Counted from the stretch's first letter, positions 1-9,956 are shown. The stretch: DNA of 10,502 nt from Spongospora subterranea (GCA_900404475.1 OUQQ01000589.1:24972-35473); one strand, 5' to 3'. Numbers and translations are program-made. Notes: generated from the sequence alone by a model not told the origin.

Positions 1-1300
<1,300 letters not shown>

Positions 1301-2499
1301 CATTGAAGATCCAACGCAGCGATTTTTCAGGACATGCCGTTTGCGGTTTCCATCGTAACCACTTGCATCAGTTTTGATTATGATCAAGCGCAATGTAGGC
1401 GCCCATATTTATAAATGTGCAATTAATGTTGGTTATCAACGTGGAGACGTCATTGTGTACTTGACTACTGTAGTATGGTGCATTTTCCATTATCAGCAAT
1501 TGCTTTCAGAGACTGCCCATTGCACTGAAGGAAATATCTTCAACGGGGTATCAACTCAACAAAAGGATGATTAATATTGTTCGCATATTCGCCTTTTACG
1601 GGCAACAAACAGGAGATTTAACATGATCTGATATGGCGAGGTCCTTCATATTCACATTGGAGAGCTATCGGGGCGTGGTCAATCACCATCATTGCCCGAT
1701 AGTCAGGTACAATAACTAGCCGAATCCAATATCTGCAATGTTAACAACGGTGCCGTTAACGTACCGTTGTGTTTCTGCATCGTTCATTCGTGGTGACCGA
1801 ACGATGTAAACAACATTCTATAAATTAACCTCCTTGAGACATAACCAATCAGACCACACAATGATATCAAGCACACAAAGAGTCTCTCCTCCTTCCCTGG
1901 CCCTTATTCCTGTTCTCGGGATGTCCTCATACACCATTTGTGGATTCCGATGATGAGATATCCCGTGTCGGAGTGCGCCAACGGATGTTGTGCTCTGATT
2001 GGTTTCGCCTGTCGATTTGTGCTTAACTTCCTGTTCTATGATATTGTTCTCGACCGTTATTTGGTCCTGCCATCTAGAGAGAACCAGAGGTCTTAGGGAA
2101 TAGGATGTTTGTAACAATCCACACAAGAACCTATTTCGAATGGTCGGTTATTAAACACCCGGGTTACCCCCTGACTTGTAAAAAATGGCAACAAAACACG
2201 CCATATTCCAAACTAATAACCGGGTTTCCACTTTCCACCACAAAAGCCCGAATTGTGAGTGAAGGGCGGGTACAAACAGTGGTAAAACTGCGAATGTCCG
2301 GTCAGTCCGGTTGTCCGGCGATACTCTAGAGTCGTCATAATACGGTGGATATACTGATATTGATAGTTGGATCAGGTCAATCAACACCCGTTATCGTCCA
2401 CCTTCACGACAAGTGAGCGCGGATTCACCAAGCAATGGTCCTCGATCACTAATATTCCATCTCAGATAATACGACAGACGAGTTCAACTATCATAGGCC
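1301..2499. other. Non-coding interval between CDK10 and TOM7
   Basis: About 1.2 kb with no gene I can support. Open frames of 60-100 codons exist on both strands (for example 1374-1574 plus, 1818-2126 minus), but none has a recognisable domain, and I could not join them into a longer frame. It should hold the CDK10 3' UTR and the TOM7 promoter. It has three small inverted repeats at 1665-1806 and a 9-bp inverted pair, CGGTTATTA at 2145-2153 and TAATAACCG at 2214-2222. It may be old mobile-element sequence, but no terminal repeats or coding remnants prove that. Confidence 0.5.
1665..1806. repeat. Cluster of three short inverted repeats
   Basis: Three potential hairpins lie within 142 bp: CTATCGGG 1665-1672 with CCCGATAG 1695-1702, ACAACGGT 1744-1751 with ACCGTTGT 1763-1770, and CATCGTTC 1778-1785 with GAACGATG 1799-1806. 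The loop of the second contains the palindrome CGTTAACG. The arms are perfect 8-mers. Their role is unknown; they could be chance, transcription-factor sites, or the remains of a small element. Confidence 0.5.
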
Positions 2500-2759
2500 A
2501 TGTTCAGCGCTGGACGACTTCGGGCGCCGGAGCCCAAGGATGATATCTGGTCCAAGGTCGACCGTGTCAAGCATCAAGCGATTGAAGTCGGTCGTACCAT
2601 TATCCATTGGGGCTTCATTCCTCTAATAGTGGTCGTTGGTTGTACAGCTGGCTCAGAGAAGGTATCAATGAATGATTGTCTTTGTGATGATATAACCCGC
2701 TCTAACGACGGTGCTAATTTTTCAAGGTCCCGCTCCTGGAAGCTATGATTCCCATATAA
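2500..2759 (+). CDS. TOM7: Tom7, small subunit of the mitochondrial TOM import complex
   Basis: Two exons, 2500-2661 and 2727-2759, with a 65-nt phase-0 intron, encode 64 residues. Tom7 is a single-span subunit of the mitochondrial outer-membrane TOM complex and modulates its assembly and stability. The diagnostic core is HWGFIPLIVVVG at residues 36-47, matching the conserved Tom7 transmembrane region with its WGFIPL signature. A basic/acidic cytosolic helix (residues 13-32) precedes it. The start is the first ATG in frame, and the length is close to the 55-65 residues usual for the family. After splicing, the tail is VPLLEAMIPI, which is hydrophobic and ends at TAA 2757-2759. The usual C-terminal region around the LSLL motif is only loosely preserved. 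Without the intron the frame would read 28 codons past the splice site into unrelated residues. Confidence 0.85.
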
Positions 2760-3033
2760 AGATTGTTATCAGTATAGCATGTACATTAATATACCAGACC
2801 AGTTATTACGATTGTACCTGGCTGCATTGATCCCTAATGGCGATCTACAAACTAATCCAAACTCGAGGATTTTAGGGGTTGAAAATTACGTGCAGTCCTC
2901 AGTAGGATTGGCAGAAATTCCATCGGAATGAACTCCAGATCAGGGTTTCTTGGTAGAAATTTAGGGGAAGCACCACTCACTACGTATTGATCAGAAAAGT
3001 GCGCTGTCAAAAAAGTCCGACCCGAAACCCATG

Positions 3034-3173
3034 TCAACGGTTTCAAACCGGCGAAATTTTTTTCAAACTGCTCAAACCGGTTTGACAGAAACTGCCCAAC
3101 CGATTGAAACCCGGTTCAAACCGGTTCGAAATTAACCCGGTTTGACCTGGTTTGAAACCGGTTCAAATCGGTT
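3034..3173. repeat. AAACCGGTT-rich palindromic repeat block
   Basis: Six CCGG cores occur between 3049 and 3161, each flanked by A/T-rich arms such as TTCAAACCGGTTTGA. One is a perfect 14-bp palindrome, TCAAACCGGTTTGA, at 3072-3085. Degenerate versions, such as CAACGGTTTC at 3035 and CAAATCGGTT at 3164, extend the block at both ends. It does not have a fixed period. It could be a degraded satellite, the tip of a DNA transposon, or a cluster of protein-binding palindromes. Confidence 0.7.
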
Positions 3174-3286
3174 AGAATATATTTCTTTCTCCGCAATTCT
3201 GAACTTGTTAGCTCCTTAATTTTAAATGACCAATTAACGTGATTTATTCACAATTCTGCGTTTGATTCGGTTTTTGCAAAACCGCA

Positions 3287-3395
3287 ACCCGAACCCGACC
3301 CAAACCCGACTTCAAAACCTACAGCGACCCGAACCCGACCCAAACCCGACTTCAAAATCTACAGCGACCCGAATTCGACTTCAAAATCTACAGCA
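3287..3395. repeat. 40-bp minisatellite, about 2.7 copies
   Basis: Copy 1 (3287-3326) and copy 2 (3327-3366) are 40 bp each and differ at one visible base (ACCT versus ATCT). Copy 3 (3367-3395) is 29 bp, having lost part of the ACCCGACCC-rich head. Each unit begins ACCCGAACCCGACCC and ends CTACAGCG or a variant. A 25-bp tail, 3396-3420, continues the ACCCGACCCG theme. The 40-bp period is not a multiple of three, so it is not a coding repeat. Confidence 0.85.
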
Positions 3396-3557
3396 ACCCG
3401 ACCCGATCCGATCGGGTTCCGCTGGGCAAAGTCCACGGGATCATCACGGACAACGGACCAACGGGACCACTGACGAAGGACGCCTCCTTATCGGTCGTAC
3501 CGACCAGTTGGCGAATCGCCAGCAGGCTGTTGCTGACCTCACTTTCTGTCGGCAGCA

Positions 3558-5029
3558 ATGGCGTTCTTGCTGCCGTTGATTGCTATTATATGTATATGGT
3601 ACATATATTCTTGGTATGTTAAAAGGTTGGCAGAACTTATCGTTTTATGGCAATTTTTTGGTGAAAGCTTATGGTGCTGAGAGAACAGGTTGAAGAAGCA
3701 TAACCTTGTTTATGTGAAATCCGAGTTCAATGAAAGAATCATATCATTATGTCCAAGGATGGTGGATTATAAACTGCCATTTGCGTTTGTACAATTGTAT
3801 GTATATTTTGATGATAATTAGTTTCAATCGCTATTCTAGGCTAATCCAGTTATTCACTCTGTGGCATCGTCTGGTTTTCGAGAACACGTTGATGGTCTTC
3901 CAAAATTTCACAGGAGGGAAATTTTGTTAACTTGCGGTGCTCGTGTTTCCGTTGACTTCTCAACAGAGAATTTCGATCGAAAAAAGAACACACTTCTGTT
4001 ATTACATGGTCGGGATTGGTTTGATTTTCATTCGTTTCTGATATCTGTTATTAGGCATTACTGGTCATAGTATGGCATCCTACAATAAGCATATGGTCAA
4101 GGAGGCATTAAGGCGAGGCTTTCAGTGTGCTGTTAGTACATATTCGATCAATGGTTTTTCCATTCTGAACTCGTTCATTACAGTTGATGAACAATCGCGG
4201 ATGCGGTGGTACTCAGCTTGGTACAGCGGTAAGCTTTAACGCCGCCCGTACATCTGATCTGAGAGAGGTCTCTTCACTTATTATTACTTCTTGACGCATT
4301 CGATCACTCAGCTTTTGTTCTCCAGGTTGTCAATCTTTTGCGAAATGAATATTTGGATGCCGAGACTCCATTATACATAATAGCATTTTCGATGGGAGGA
4401 ACTATTTTGATCCGATTCCTCGCCGAGGAACGATTAAATACAAATTTAATCAATGGCGCTGTTGCTGTTAGTACAAACTTTAACATGGACCACACCGCCC
4501 TTTATATGGAAAGGCCCTACTCCTTTGCTAAAAACATCCTGAATCGGTCGTTCGCCAAGCGGATGATTTTCTGGTTTCGGAATCATGAACACGTTTTCAG
4601 AGAGAATCCGGACATTAACGTTGACAAGGTCTACCTTTGTCGTACGTTGAGGGAGTATGACCAATTGGTCAACATTCCAACAAGTGAGTTTGAGAGCGTT
4701 GAGGAGTATTACGCTGCCTGTAGTACAGATGATAAAGTTGGGTTGGTCAAATGCCCATTGCTCTGCATTCAGTCCGAAGATGATCCGGTCTGTTTGGCCG
4801 CATCCATCCCTGTTGATGTATTTCGAGTCAATCCGAATATCATCCTGTAAGAGTTCCGTTCTGGAGCCAATCCCCGTCTGACCGACTTTTCAGGAACATT
4901 GTACCAAGCGGCGGGCATGTTGGTTTTTTGGAAAGATTCTGCCGCAACTCCCCATCATGGATAGAAGATTGCGCCATGGATTTTTTTGAAGCCATTGGAC
5001 AGGCCCGCGACCAGAGCAAAATGATTTAA
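3558..5029 (+). CDS. ABHD1/ABHD3-family membrane-anchored alpha/beta hydrolase
   Basis: Seven exons, 3558-3613, 3689-3788, 3840-4008, 4055-4131, 4184-4267, 4326-4846 and 4894-5029, give 380 residues. Relatives include ABHD3 (phospholipid A1-type lipase) and the yeast acyl-ester enzymes Eht1/Eeb1, so a lipid or ester hydrolase/acyltransferase is likely; the substrate is unknown. Residues 2-18 form an N-terminal membrane anchor. The motifs LLLLHGITGHS, NNRGCGGT and DLREVVNLL are in family order. The catalytic triad is Ser184 in AFSMGG, Asp314 or Asp315 in SEDDP, and His344 in GGHVGF. The SEFESVEEYYAACS stretch is also typical. The first intron has an excellent GTATGT donor and restores Trp19. 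The exon 2 donor at 3789 was preferred to one at 3762 because it keeps YKLPFAFANP, which fits the family. In exon 5 the frame choice fixes the unusual GTTAGT donor at 4132. Family certain; splice sites near the N-terminus less so. Confidence 0.9.
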
Positions 5030-5167
5030 ATACATATGTCTGATTAATTGTGTATCTCGTCCTTGTCTCTGTCCTGAGTTTCGCCATTGTGGCTTTTTAC
5101 CATATAATTTACATAGCGAATATGACAGGGTATGGCTACAATTACCAAGAGGCGAGAAATGTCATGA

Positions 5168-6225
5168 ATGGAACCGCTTGATTTACATTTATCACGGACT
5201 CTGTTAAGCGCCTTGTTTTTAACGCCCAATGGTATGGCGCTGTCATCGATTGCATCAGAGTTGGCGACACTCGGGAAGACGTTAGCGCAACAAGTTTCTA
5301 AATCGAGGATGATGCAGATTTATGGTGAAGTCAGCGGAATGAACCGACTAAATTCCGCTCAGAATAGTATCCAGCAATCGAGATCTGGCCTGATCAACTA
5401 TAGGCGGTACCTATTGTACTTGCCGAGCGATGTGGACGGCATTTGACAGGTGCTTTCTACCGAACAGATCGATTGAAGCTGCTGAGAAATCTATGGAATC
5501 GGTTAGATCGCAGCTATCAACATTGCGAGAGCAAATAGACTGCCTCCCGCGAACCGATCTACGTTATCCAAAGCTCGTTCAGGAAGAGCATATGTTATTA
5601 CGACAAGAGCAGTCTTGTATTGCTGAAATAACTGTAGCTCAGTCAAAAGAGAGGTGCATTTACATTAATCTCTCCTGATTCGGACATTGAATTTTCCCGT
5701 CTAGGCAGCAATTCGAAAAACTATTGTCTGCGCTTGAATACGCCAATACTATCGATGTTGACAGGAGCAAGGTTTAAAACTGTTATGGTCTAAATTTTTT
5801 TTTGCTAAATCCGTTTTCGCCAGTATTTCAATGTTTTGGCCACTGTTATCGGAGCCATGATAGGGGCGATTGGTTCCAGCATATCTGCATCATCGCGTCA
5901 AGAAAAGATACACAAACGACTTGAGTCTATCGAGTCTGCGTTTGATCGATTAGCTGTGGCGACTGCTCCAGTTATTACTGTCCAACATCCTTTGATAGCT
6001 GTTCAATCCCAGATTGAGCATCAAAACCAGATTCCCGACGTACCTAAAGAAAAATCGCTGGAAACCGTCGTACTTAGAGACGGTGTTATAGATGACCGGC
6101 ACGATATGGAAGCACATCAAGCCAAGGTTGACCGACGTCTACATGATATCAAAATATTTTCCACCATTGCTGCGATATCATCGATTTGTACATTTTTGTT
6201 CACAATATTTAAACCTGGCAATTAG
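5168..6225 (+). CDS. CCDC51: CCDC51/MITOK-like mitochondrial potassium channel subunit
   Basis: Four exons, 5168-5406, 5468-5653, 5705-5771 and 5824-6225, give 297 residues. In animals CCDC51 (MITOK) is the pore-forming part of the ATP-sensitive potassium channel of the mitochondrial inner membrane, partnered by ABCB8. The predicted protein has the same plan: an N-terminal helix, a long coiled coil (about 50-160, including IEAAEKSMESVRSQL and LVQEEHMLLRQEQS), a first membrane span with small residues (about 166-186, ATVIGAMIGAIGS), a charged loop, and a second span (about 275-294) at the extreme C-terminus. From memory the coiled coil aligns with animal CCDC51 without gaps, especially around YGEVSGMNRLNSAQ. 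An in-frame TGA sits directly before ATG 5168; the next ATG (residue 23) is an alternative start. No strong arginine-rich targeting peptide is evident. Mdm33/She9-type coiled-coil proteins are an alternative, but fit less well. Confidence 0.82.
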
Positions 6226-6243
6226 TCAAATGTTATATATATG

Positions 6244-6638
6244 TTATTCTGGCAGATTTGCAGGTTTGAGTTCGCTGTCAATGCCTGGAAAATGGACATA
6301 TTGCGCCAGGTGGACATTCCGGTCAAGAAATAACCCTGACACGTCTGAAACCTATCAGAACCTACCAGAATCAGTATCCATGTCATCTTACATGTACAGG
6401 TTGGAATAATTAACATGGCATGGTCAATGGCATATTTGAAAGCATATTCTGTCACAAGTCCAGCCAATCCTTGGCCACGATATTGAGGAGGAGTAAACGT
6501 GTGCGGAATTTCCAGAAACACCCGGTCGTGATCCTTCCATATTGCATACTCAACAAACGCTCCTATGTTCTCAATTTCGAACCGTCCCGTATGATCAGAG
6601 GTCCTTCGATGTACGATGCGATGCTCTGGTTTGGGCAT
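6244..6638 (-). CDS. Small GNAT acetyltransferase, NATD1-like
   Basis: Minus-strand gene of two exons (6638-6392, then 6344-6244) with a 47-nt intron; 115 residues. It is a single-domain GNAT of the NATD1/COG2388 type, expected to use acetyl-CoA; its acceptor is unknown. Order of motifs: RFEIENIGAFVEYAI (19-33), IPHTFTPPQYRGQGLA (44-59) with the acetyl-CoA pyrophosphate loop YRGQGLA, an amphipathic helix LVTEYAFKYAIDH, then IIPTCTYVSGLFLDRN. That CTYVSGLFL stretch appears only after splicing T|AC across the GTAAGA donor, and it matches the conserved 'Y..K/F' end of the family. Unspliced, the frame reads about 50 unrelated residues. The start is the first ATG after an in-frame stop at 6648-6646. 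The gene converges on CCDC51 (18 bp between stops) and diverges from ARMT1. Confidence 0.85.
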
Positions 6639-6862
6639 AATAGCCGGTTAACCTTCTTGGAGCACTGACCAAGTTGTCGATCGTTTCTCTCTGAAGTTCT
6701 GTCCGTACTATTCTTCACCTAGAGTACACAAATGTCCTGTGATTTTTACGGAACAATGCGATCTCCGAGATCAGGTTTTGTTCTCCCCAGACACTGAACT
6801 GTTTATGTGAAAGTTGATTATTGTGTTTCACTATACACGTCAGGCGTTAACGCGCTTTCCAA
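6639..6862. promoter_or_regulatory. Shared divergent promoter region, acetyltransferase and ARMT1
   Basis: The 224 bp between two divergent start codons must hold both promoters and 5' UTRs. A perfect 10-bp palindrome GCGTTAACGC (6844-6853) ends 9 bp before the ARMT1 ATG. A 6-bp inverted repeat, GTGAAA 6807-6812 and TTTCAC 6826-6831, lies 35 bp further upstream. No clear TATA box is seen. Promoter function is inferred from position; the factors are unknown. Confidence 0.5.
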
Positions 6863-8331
6863 ATGAGAAAGTCTGTGATGAGGTTGCGGCGCCACAATCG
6901 CTTTTCTTGCGTGACTAATTCAGCAATGTCGCCGCAATCACCTCCCTATCCATTCTATTGTGGCGCCGATCCAGTTGGGTTTGCCAACCCGACCGTAAAC
7001 CAGCGATGGCCGATCATCTTGTCGCAAATAGCAGAGCGTATATCATCAGACCGGAACGGCGCCGACACTGATAGTCAGCATGCTGTAGAAGGAATCAAAA
7101 GCATTCTAGATGATATAAAGCACGAGCGCAGCTTGCAGGCACTTTTACCAGATAATATTCCTGACTGGAACCAATGGAACAAGGCCATTGCTCAATTTTT
7201 TCCTCATGCAACGTTTTATTCAGCGTCATGGCTATTTGCTGAGTGCTACCTTTACCGTCGCGTTTATAATGTTTTACGGCGTTCGAAGGGATATGAAAAT
7301 TATGATCCGTTTTTGGTCCAAAAAAGAGAATCGCTTCTGAATTCTATAGATACTATGAAGGATCTGGTTTCTCGTCCCGTTGCAGTTATTAGCTCCTTCC
7401 ATCCTGAGCTGTTACGAGAATTGTTTCTTCTTTCATTATGGGGTAATGCCACAGATCTCAGCATGTTCGCTGGAATGTCCAGTAAAGAAATGGGGGAGAT
7501 GAAACAAGGGTCAGGAGAATCTAATATAATCGCAAATGACCTTGAAGATGTTTGCCGATATATATCTACCTGTAGCAATGTTCGTATCGATTTTATCCTT
7601 GACAACAGCGGTATCTTGTGTTCGCTTGAGCTATGACAAATTATTCATCGCCTGCTTGTTTAGGGTTTGAACTTTTTGGAGACCTTTTGCTTGCAGACTA
7701 TCTTCATCGAACGGGTTTAGCTGGTAAAACTGTTTTCCATTGTAAAACTATACCTTGGTTCGTCTCGGACACAATGCCAAGTGACTTTCATGAGTTACTC
7801 GACTTGTTGGAAGGTTCAGCCAAGCTTTCCCAGCATAATGTTAACTGTTTCGAAACCATTGTTTCTCGATGGAGGTCTTATATTTCAGATGGTTCTTGGG
7901 TTGTTACTAGCCATCCTTTCTGGTGTTCATTTTGGGCGTATCGCCACTTGCCTGACTTGGCTCCTGGACTATATTCAGAACTATCAAGTTCACAGTTGCT
8001 GATATTCAAAGGCGACTTGAATTACAGGAAACTGGTATATGACTGTAAATTTCCTGCTACAACACCGTTCCAGCTCGCTATCGGCGAAAAGCTTGCACAA
8101 GGACCGCCTTTAGTTGCATTACGGACGAACAAGTCAGACCCATGCGTTGGGTTGAAATCAGGACTGGAAAGCCGTCTATCCGATATGTTTGTAGACTGGA
8201 GATGGAGCGGTAAATTCGCTGTGCTTCAATACTCCCAAGGACGAAAACAAGGTAAAGATGCCCGGAAAGTATCCCTCACTCAAAGAGTGTTAGACGTCTG
8301 TTTCCAGTATGAGACTTGGACTGGTAACTGA
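6863..8331 (+). CDS. ARMT1: ARMT1/DUF89 metal-dependent damage-control phosphatase
   Basis: Two exons, 6863-7610 and 7664-8331, joined across a 53-nt phase-1 intron; 471 residues. DUF89 (subfamily III) enzymes are Mn/Ni/Co-dependent phosphatases acting on sugar phosphates such as fructose-1-phosphate. Human ARMT1 has also been reported to methylate protein glutamates, which is debated. Seen: the N-terminal GFANPTVNQRWPIIL (about 37-51), the metal-site motif LDNSGFELFGDLLLADYL (D247, N248, with the intron inside G250), TIPWFVSDT (279-287), and IFKGDLNYRKL with Asp367. WRWSGKFAVLQYS ends the conserved domain. Splicing is needed: unspliced, the frame ends at 7636 just after the metal motif. ATG 6926 (residue 22) is an alternative start giving a more usual N-terminus. 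The last 30 or so residues do not match family memory; a weak intron there (GTAAAG at 8252) is possible. Confidence 0.9.
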
Positions 8332-8352
8332 TCCTGACCGATTCAAAGCGTC

Positions 8353-8358
8353 AATAAA
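8353..8358 (+). promoter_or_regulatory. Candidate polyadenylation signal of ARMT1
   Basis: AATAAA sits 21 nt after the ARMT1 stop in a 169-bp gap before the pseudouridine synthase. It is the canonical hexamer in the right place, but a six-base match alone is weak evidence. Confidence 0.4.
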
Positions 8359-8500
8359 AAGGGTTTTTTGAAGTCTGCGAAATGTTGATGTTGGAGAATG
8401 TCTGTTGTGCTCGCGCAATAATCTGTGCGCAGTTAATGCGACTACAGTTTGCTCTACTTTGGTAGTGTAGTCCCGTCCGGTGCCTTCTGATTGCCGTCAA

Positions 8501-9919
8501 ATGGAATTACCTGGCGAGATTAACCCTCCTGTGTCAAGGCTAGAGAGTAGACGTCGGCGTAAGGCGGAATGGCGACACGAAAAGAAACAAACTTTGAAAT
8601 GCCTCAAATTGCAGCCGGCTGTAAAATGGTCAGGATTTGAGTGTACAACATTTCTAGATTGCGGGGGAATATCCAGAGTAGCTCCATACGCCGTATCGTT
8701 CTTCGCCAATTGCAAACACCGTTGGATTGGCCGCAGTGTCGTTGAAGTTTTGGCTGAGGAGTTCAATGCATACTCGCGAGAATATTTCGCTGAAGGTGCT
8801 GCAGATGGTCGCCTTCTGATCAATGGTGTACCATTCCAGCCCGAATATTGCTTTTCAGCGGCGGATAGTCTTGAACACATGGCTCACAGGCACGAACCTC
8901 CTGTTCGAACGCTGACCGCCGATCACATTATCCATAAGTGTTTGGACATGATTGTAATCGACAAGCCGTCCTCTATTCCTGTTCATCCATGTGGCCGCTA
9001 TCAGTACAACTCCGTTGTGTATTCTTTAGCCAGGAATCTTGACATTGATGGCGCAATGCCAGTTCATCGATTAGACAGGTCCCCAACCCACTCAGAATTA
9101 ATATCATTTCTAACCCGCTAATAGGTTGACATCTGGCGTTCTTGTAATGGCTCTAAATGCAGAAACTGCACGATCAATATGCTCCATAATCGAGTCTCGA
9201 CAAGTGAATAAATTTTATTTAGCGCGAGTACATATTATAGGCGGTATTAAATATCAAAATATTCTGATTTATTGATATAGGTATCCGGAGAGTTCCCTTT
9301 AAAAACTAATGCCGAACATGACTCGTTCGTGGAGCCAACGACCCCGTCATGTCTTGCTGAGATTGATAATGATGTGGACGATTCTTCATGGGTTGTATCT
9401 AATGATCCAATCGTCTGCACATCGCAAAAGTTTTCAACGTTTGCAGTTTGCCCGGTTTCAGGCAAGCCATGCTGCACAGCCTTCCGAAGGTTGAACTTCA
9501 ATGGGAATACCAGCGTTGTGTTGTGCTATCCGATAACTGGTCGTACACATCAGATTCGAGTTCATTTACAGCATCTTGGGTTTCCAATTGCAAACGACCC
9601 ATGTTATGGTGGTAAGCTATGCAAAGGCAACACATACCTTGGTCTCGATGACGATGACCGTTTGCGAGAGTTCAACAAAGACATTCTCAAAAATAAAGTC
9701 GCGAAATGTCCGGAATGCAATATGTCCAAAGATCAGTTCGTTCCAGCTGATCCTTCCAGCCAAGGAGGCCTTTTTTGTTCAGAAATCTGGCTTCATGCTA
9801 TCTCATATACCTGCAGTTCATGGAGCTTCTCCACTGCACCTCCCAGATGGGCCACATCTTCCTTCAACGACACCGCCTATTTGCAAGCCGTCAACCATGA
9901 CAATCTTCAACATTTGTAA
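8501..9919 (+). CDS. RPUSD2: RluA-family tRNA pseudouridine synthase (RPUSD2/Pus9/Rib2 type)
   Basis: Three exons, 8501-9078, 9125-9227 and 9281-9919, give 439 residues. Family members isomerise uridine to pseudouridine; yeast Rib2/Pus8 and Pus9 do so at position 32 of tRNAs. Seen: an RNA-binding-like N-terminal segment (HRWIGRSVVEVLAEEF, LLINGVPF), IDKPSSIPVHPCGRY, the catalytic motif HRLDRLTSG with Asp192, KFYLARVSGEFP built across intron 2, ITGRTHQIRVHLQHLG (motif III), and NDPCYGG. A cysteine pair (CPEC) and EIWLHAISY near the end are typical of this eukaryotic subfamily. The catalytic motif itself is interrupted by the 46-nt intron 1, which splits the Arg193 codon. ATG 8501 is the first ATG after an in-frame TAG at 8468; the basic residues that follow could be a targeting or RNA-binding tail. 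It lacks the C-terminal deaminase domain of yeast Rib2. The orthologue (RPUSD2 versus Pus9) is uncertain, and localisation was not determined. Confidence 0.92.
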
Positions 9920-9956
9920 GAATACAGTACACCTTATTAGAGCATCTCCACCGCAG

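Larger units (their letters stand above)
2760..3557. other. Repeat-bearing non-coding interval upstream of the ABHD gene
   Basis: About 800 bp with no supportable gene. It holds the TOM7 3' flank (2760-3000, nothing recognised), an AAACCGGTT-rich palindromic block (3034-3173), a 7-bp-stem hairpin CGGTTTT/AAAACCG at 3268-3284, and a 40-bp minisatellite (3287-3395). A more GC-rich stretch follows (3396-3557) just before the ABHD start codon, probably promoter and 5' UTR. The open frame across 3262-3579 only reads the minisatellite and has no domain. Confidence 0.55.

Noticed and set aside
1374..1574. 66-codon plus-strand open frame
   Set aside because: No family resemblance or splice partner; probably chance in the CDK10 3' flank.
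1818..2126. 102-codon open frame on the minus strand in the gene-free interval
   Set aside because: No domain or motif recognised, no credible flanking exons, and amino-acid usage looks random; treated as chance.
2852..3046. 64-codon minus-strand open frame downstream of TOM7
   Set aside because: No recognisable motif and it runs into the repeat block.
3100..3132. GGTTCGAAATT resembling a tRNA T-loop
   Set aside because: No acceptor or anticodon stem around it; it is part of the AAACCGGTT repeat block.
3262..3579. 105-codon proline/arginine-rich open frame
   Set aside because: It mostly reads the 40-bp minisatellite, whose period is not a multiple of three, and it overlaps the ABHD start in another frame.
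4136..4183. Alternative intron in the ABHD gene with donor GTACAT at 4136
   Set aside because: Gives the wrong phase and destroys the conserved NNRGCGGT motif; the GTTAGT donor at 4132 keeps it.
8497..8880. 127-codon minus-strand open frame
   Set aside because: Antisense shadow of the first exon of the pseudouridine synthase.
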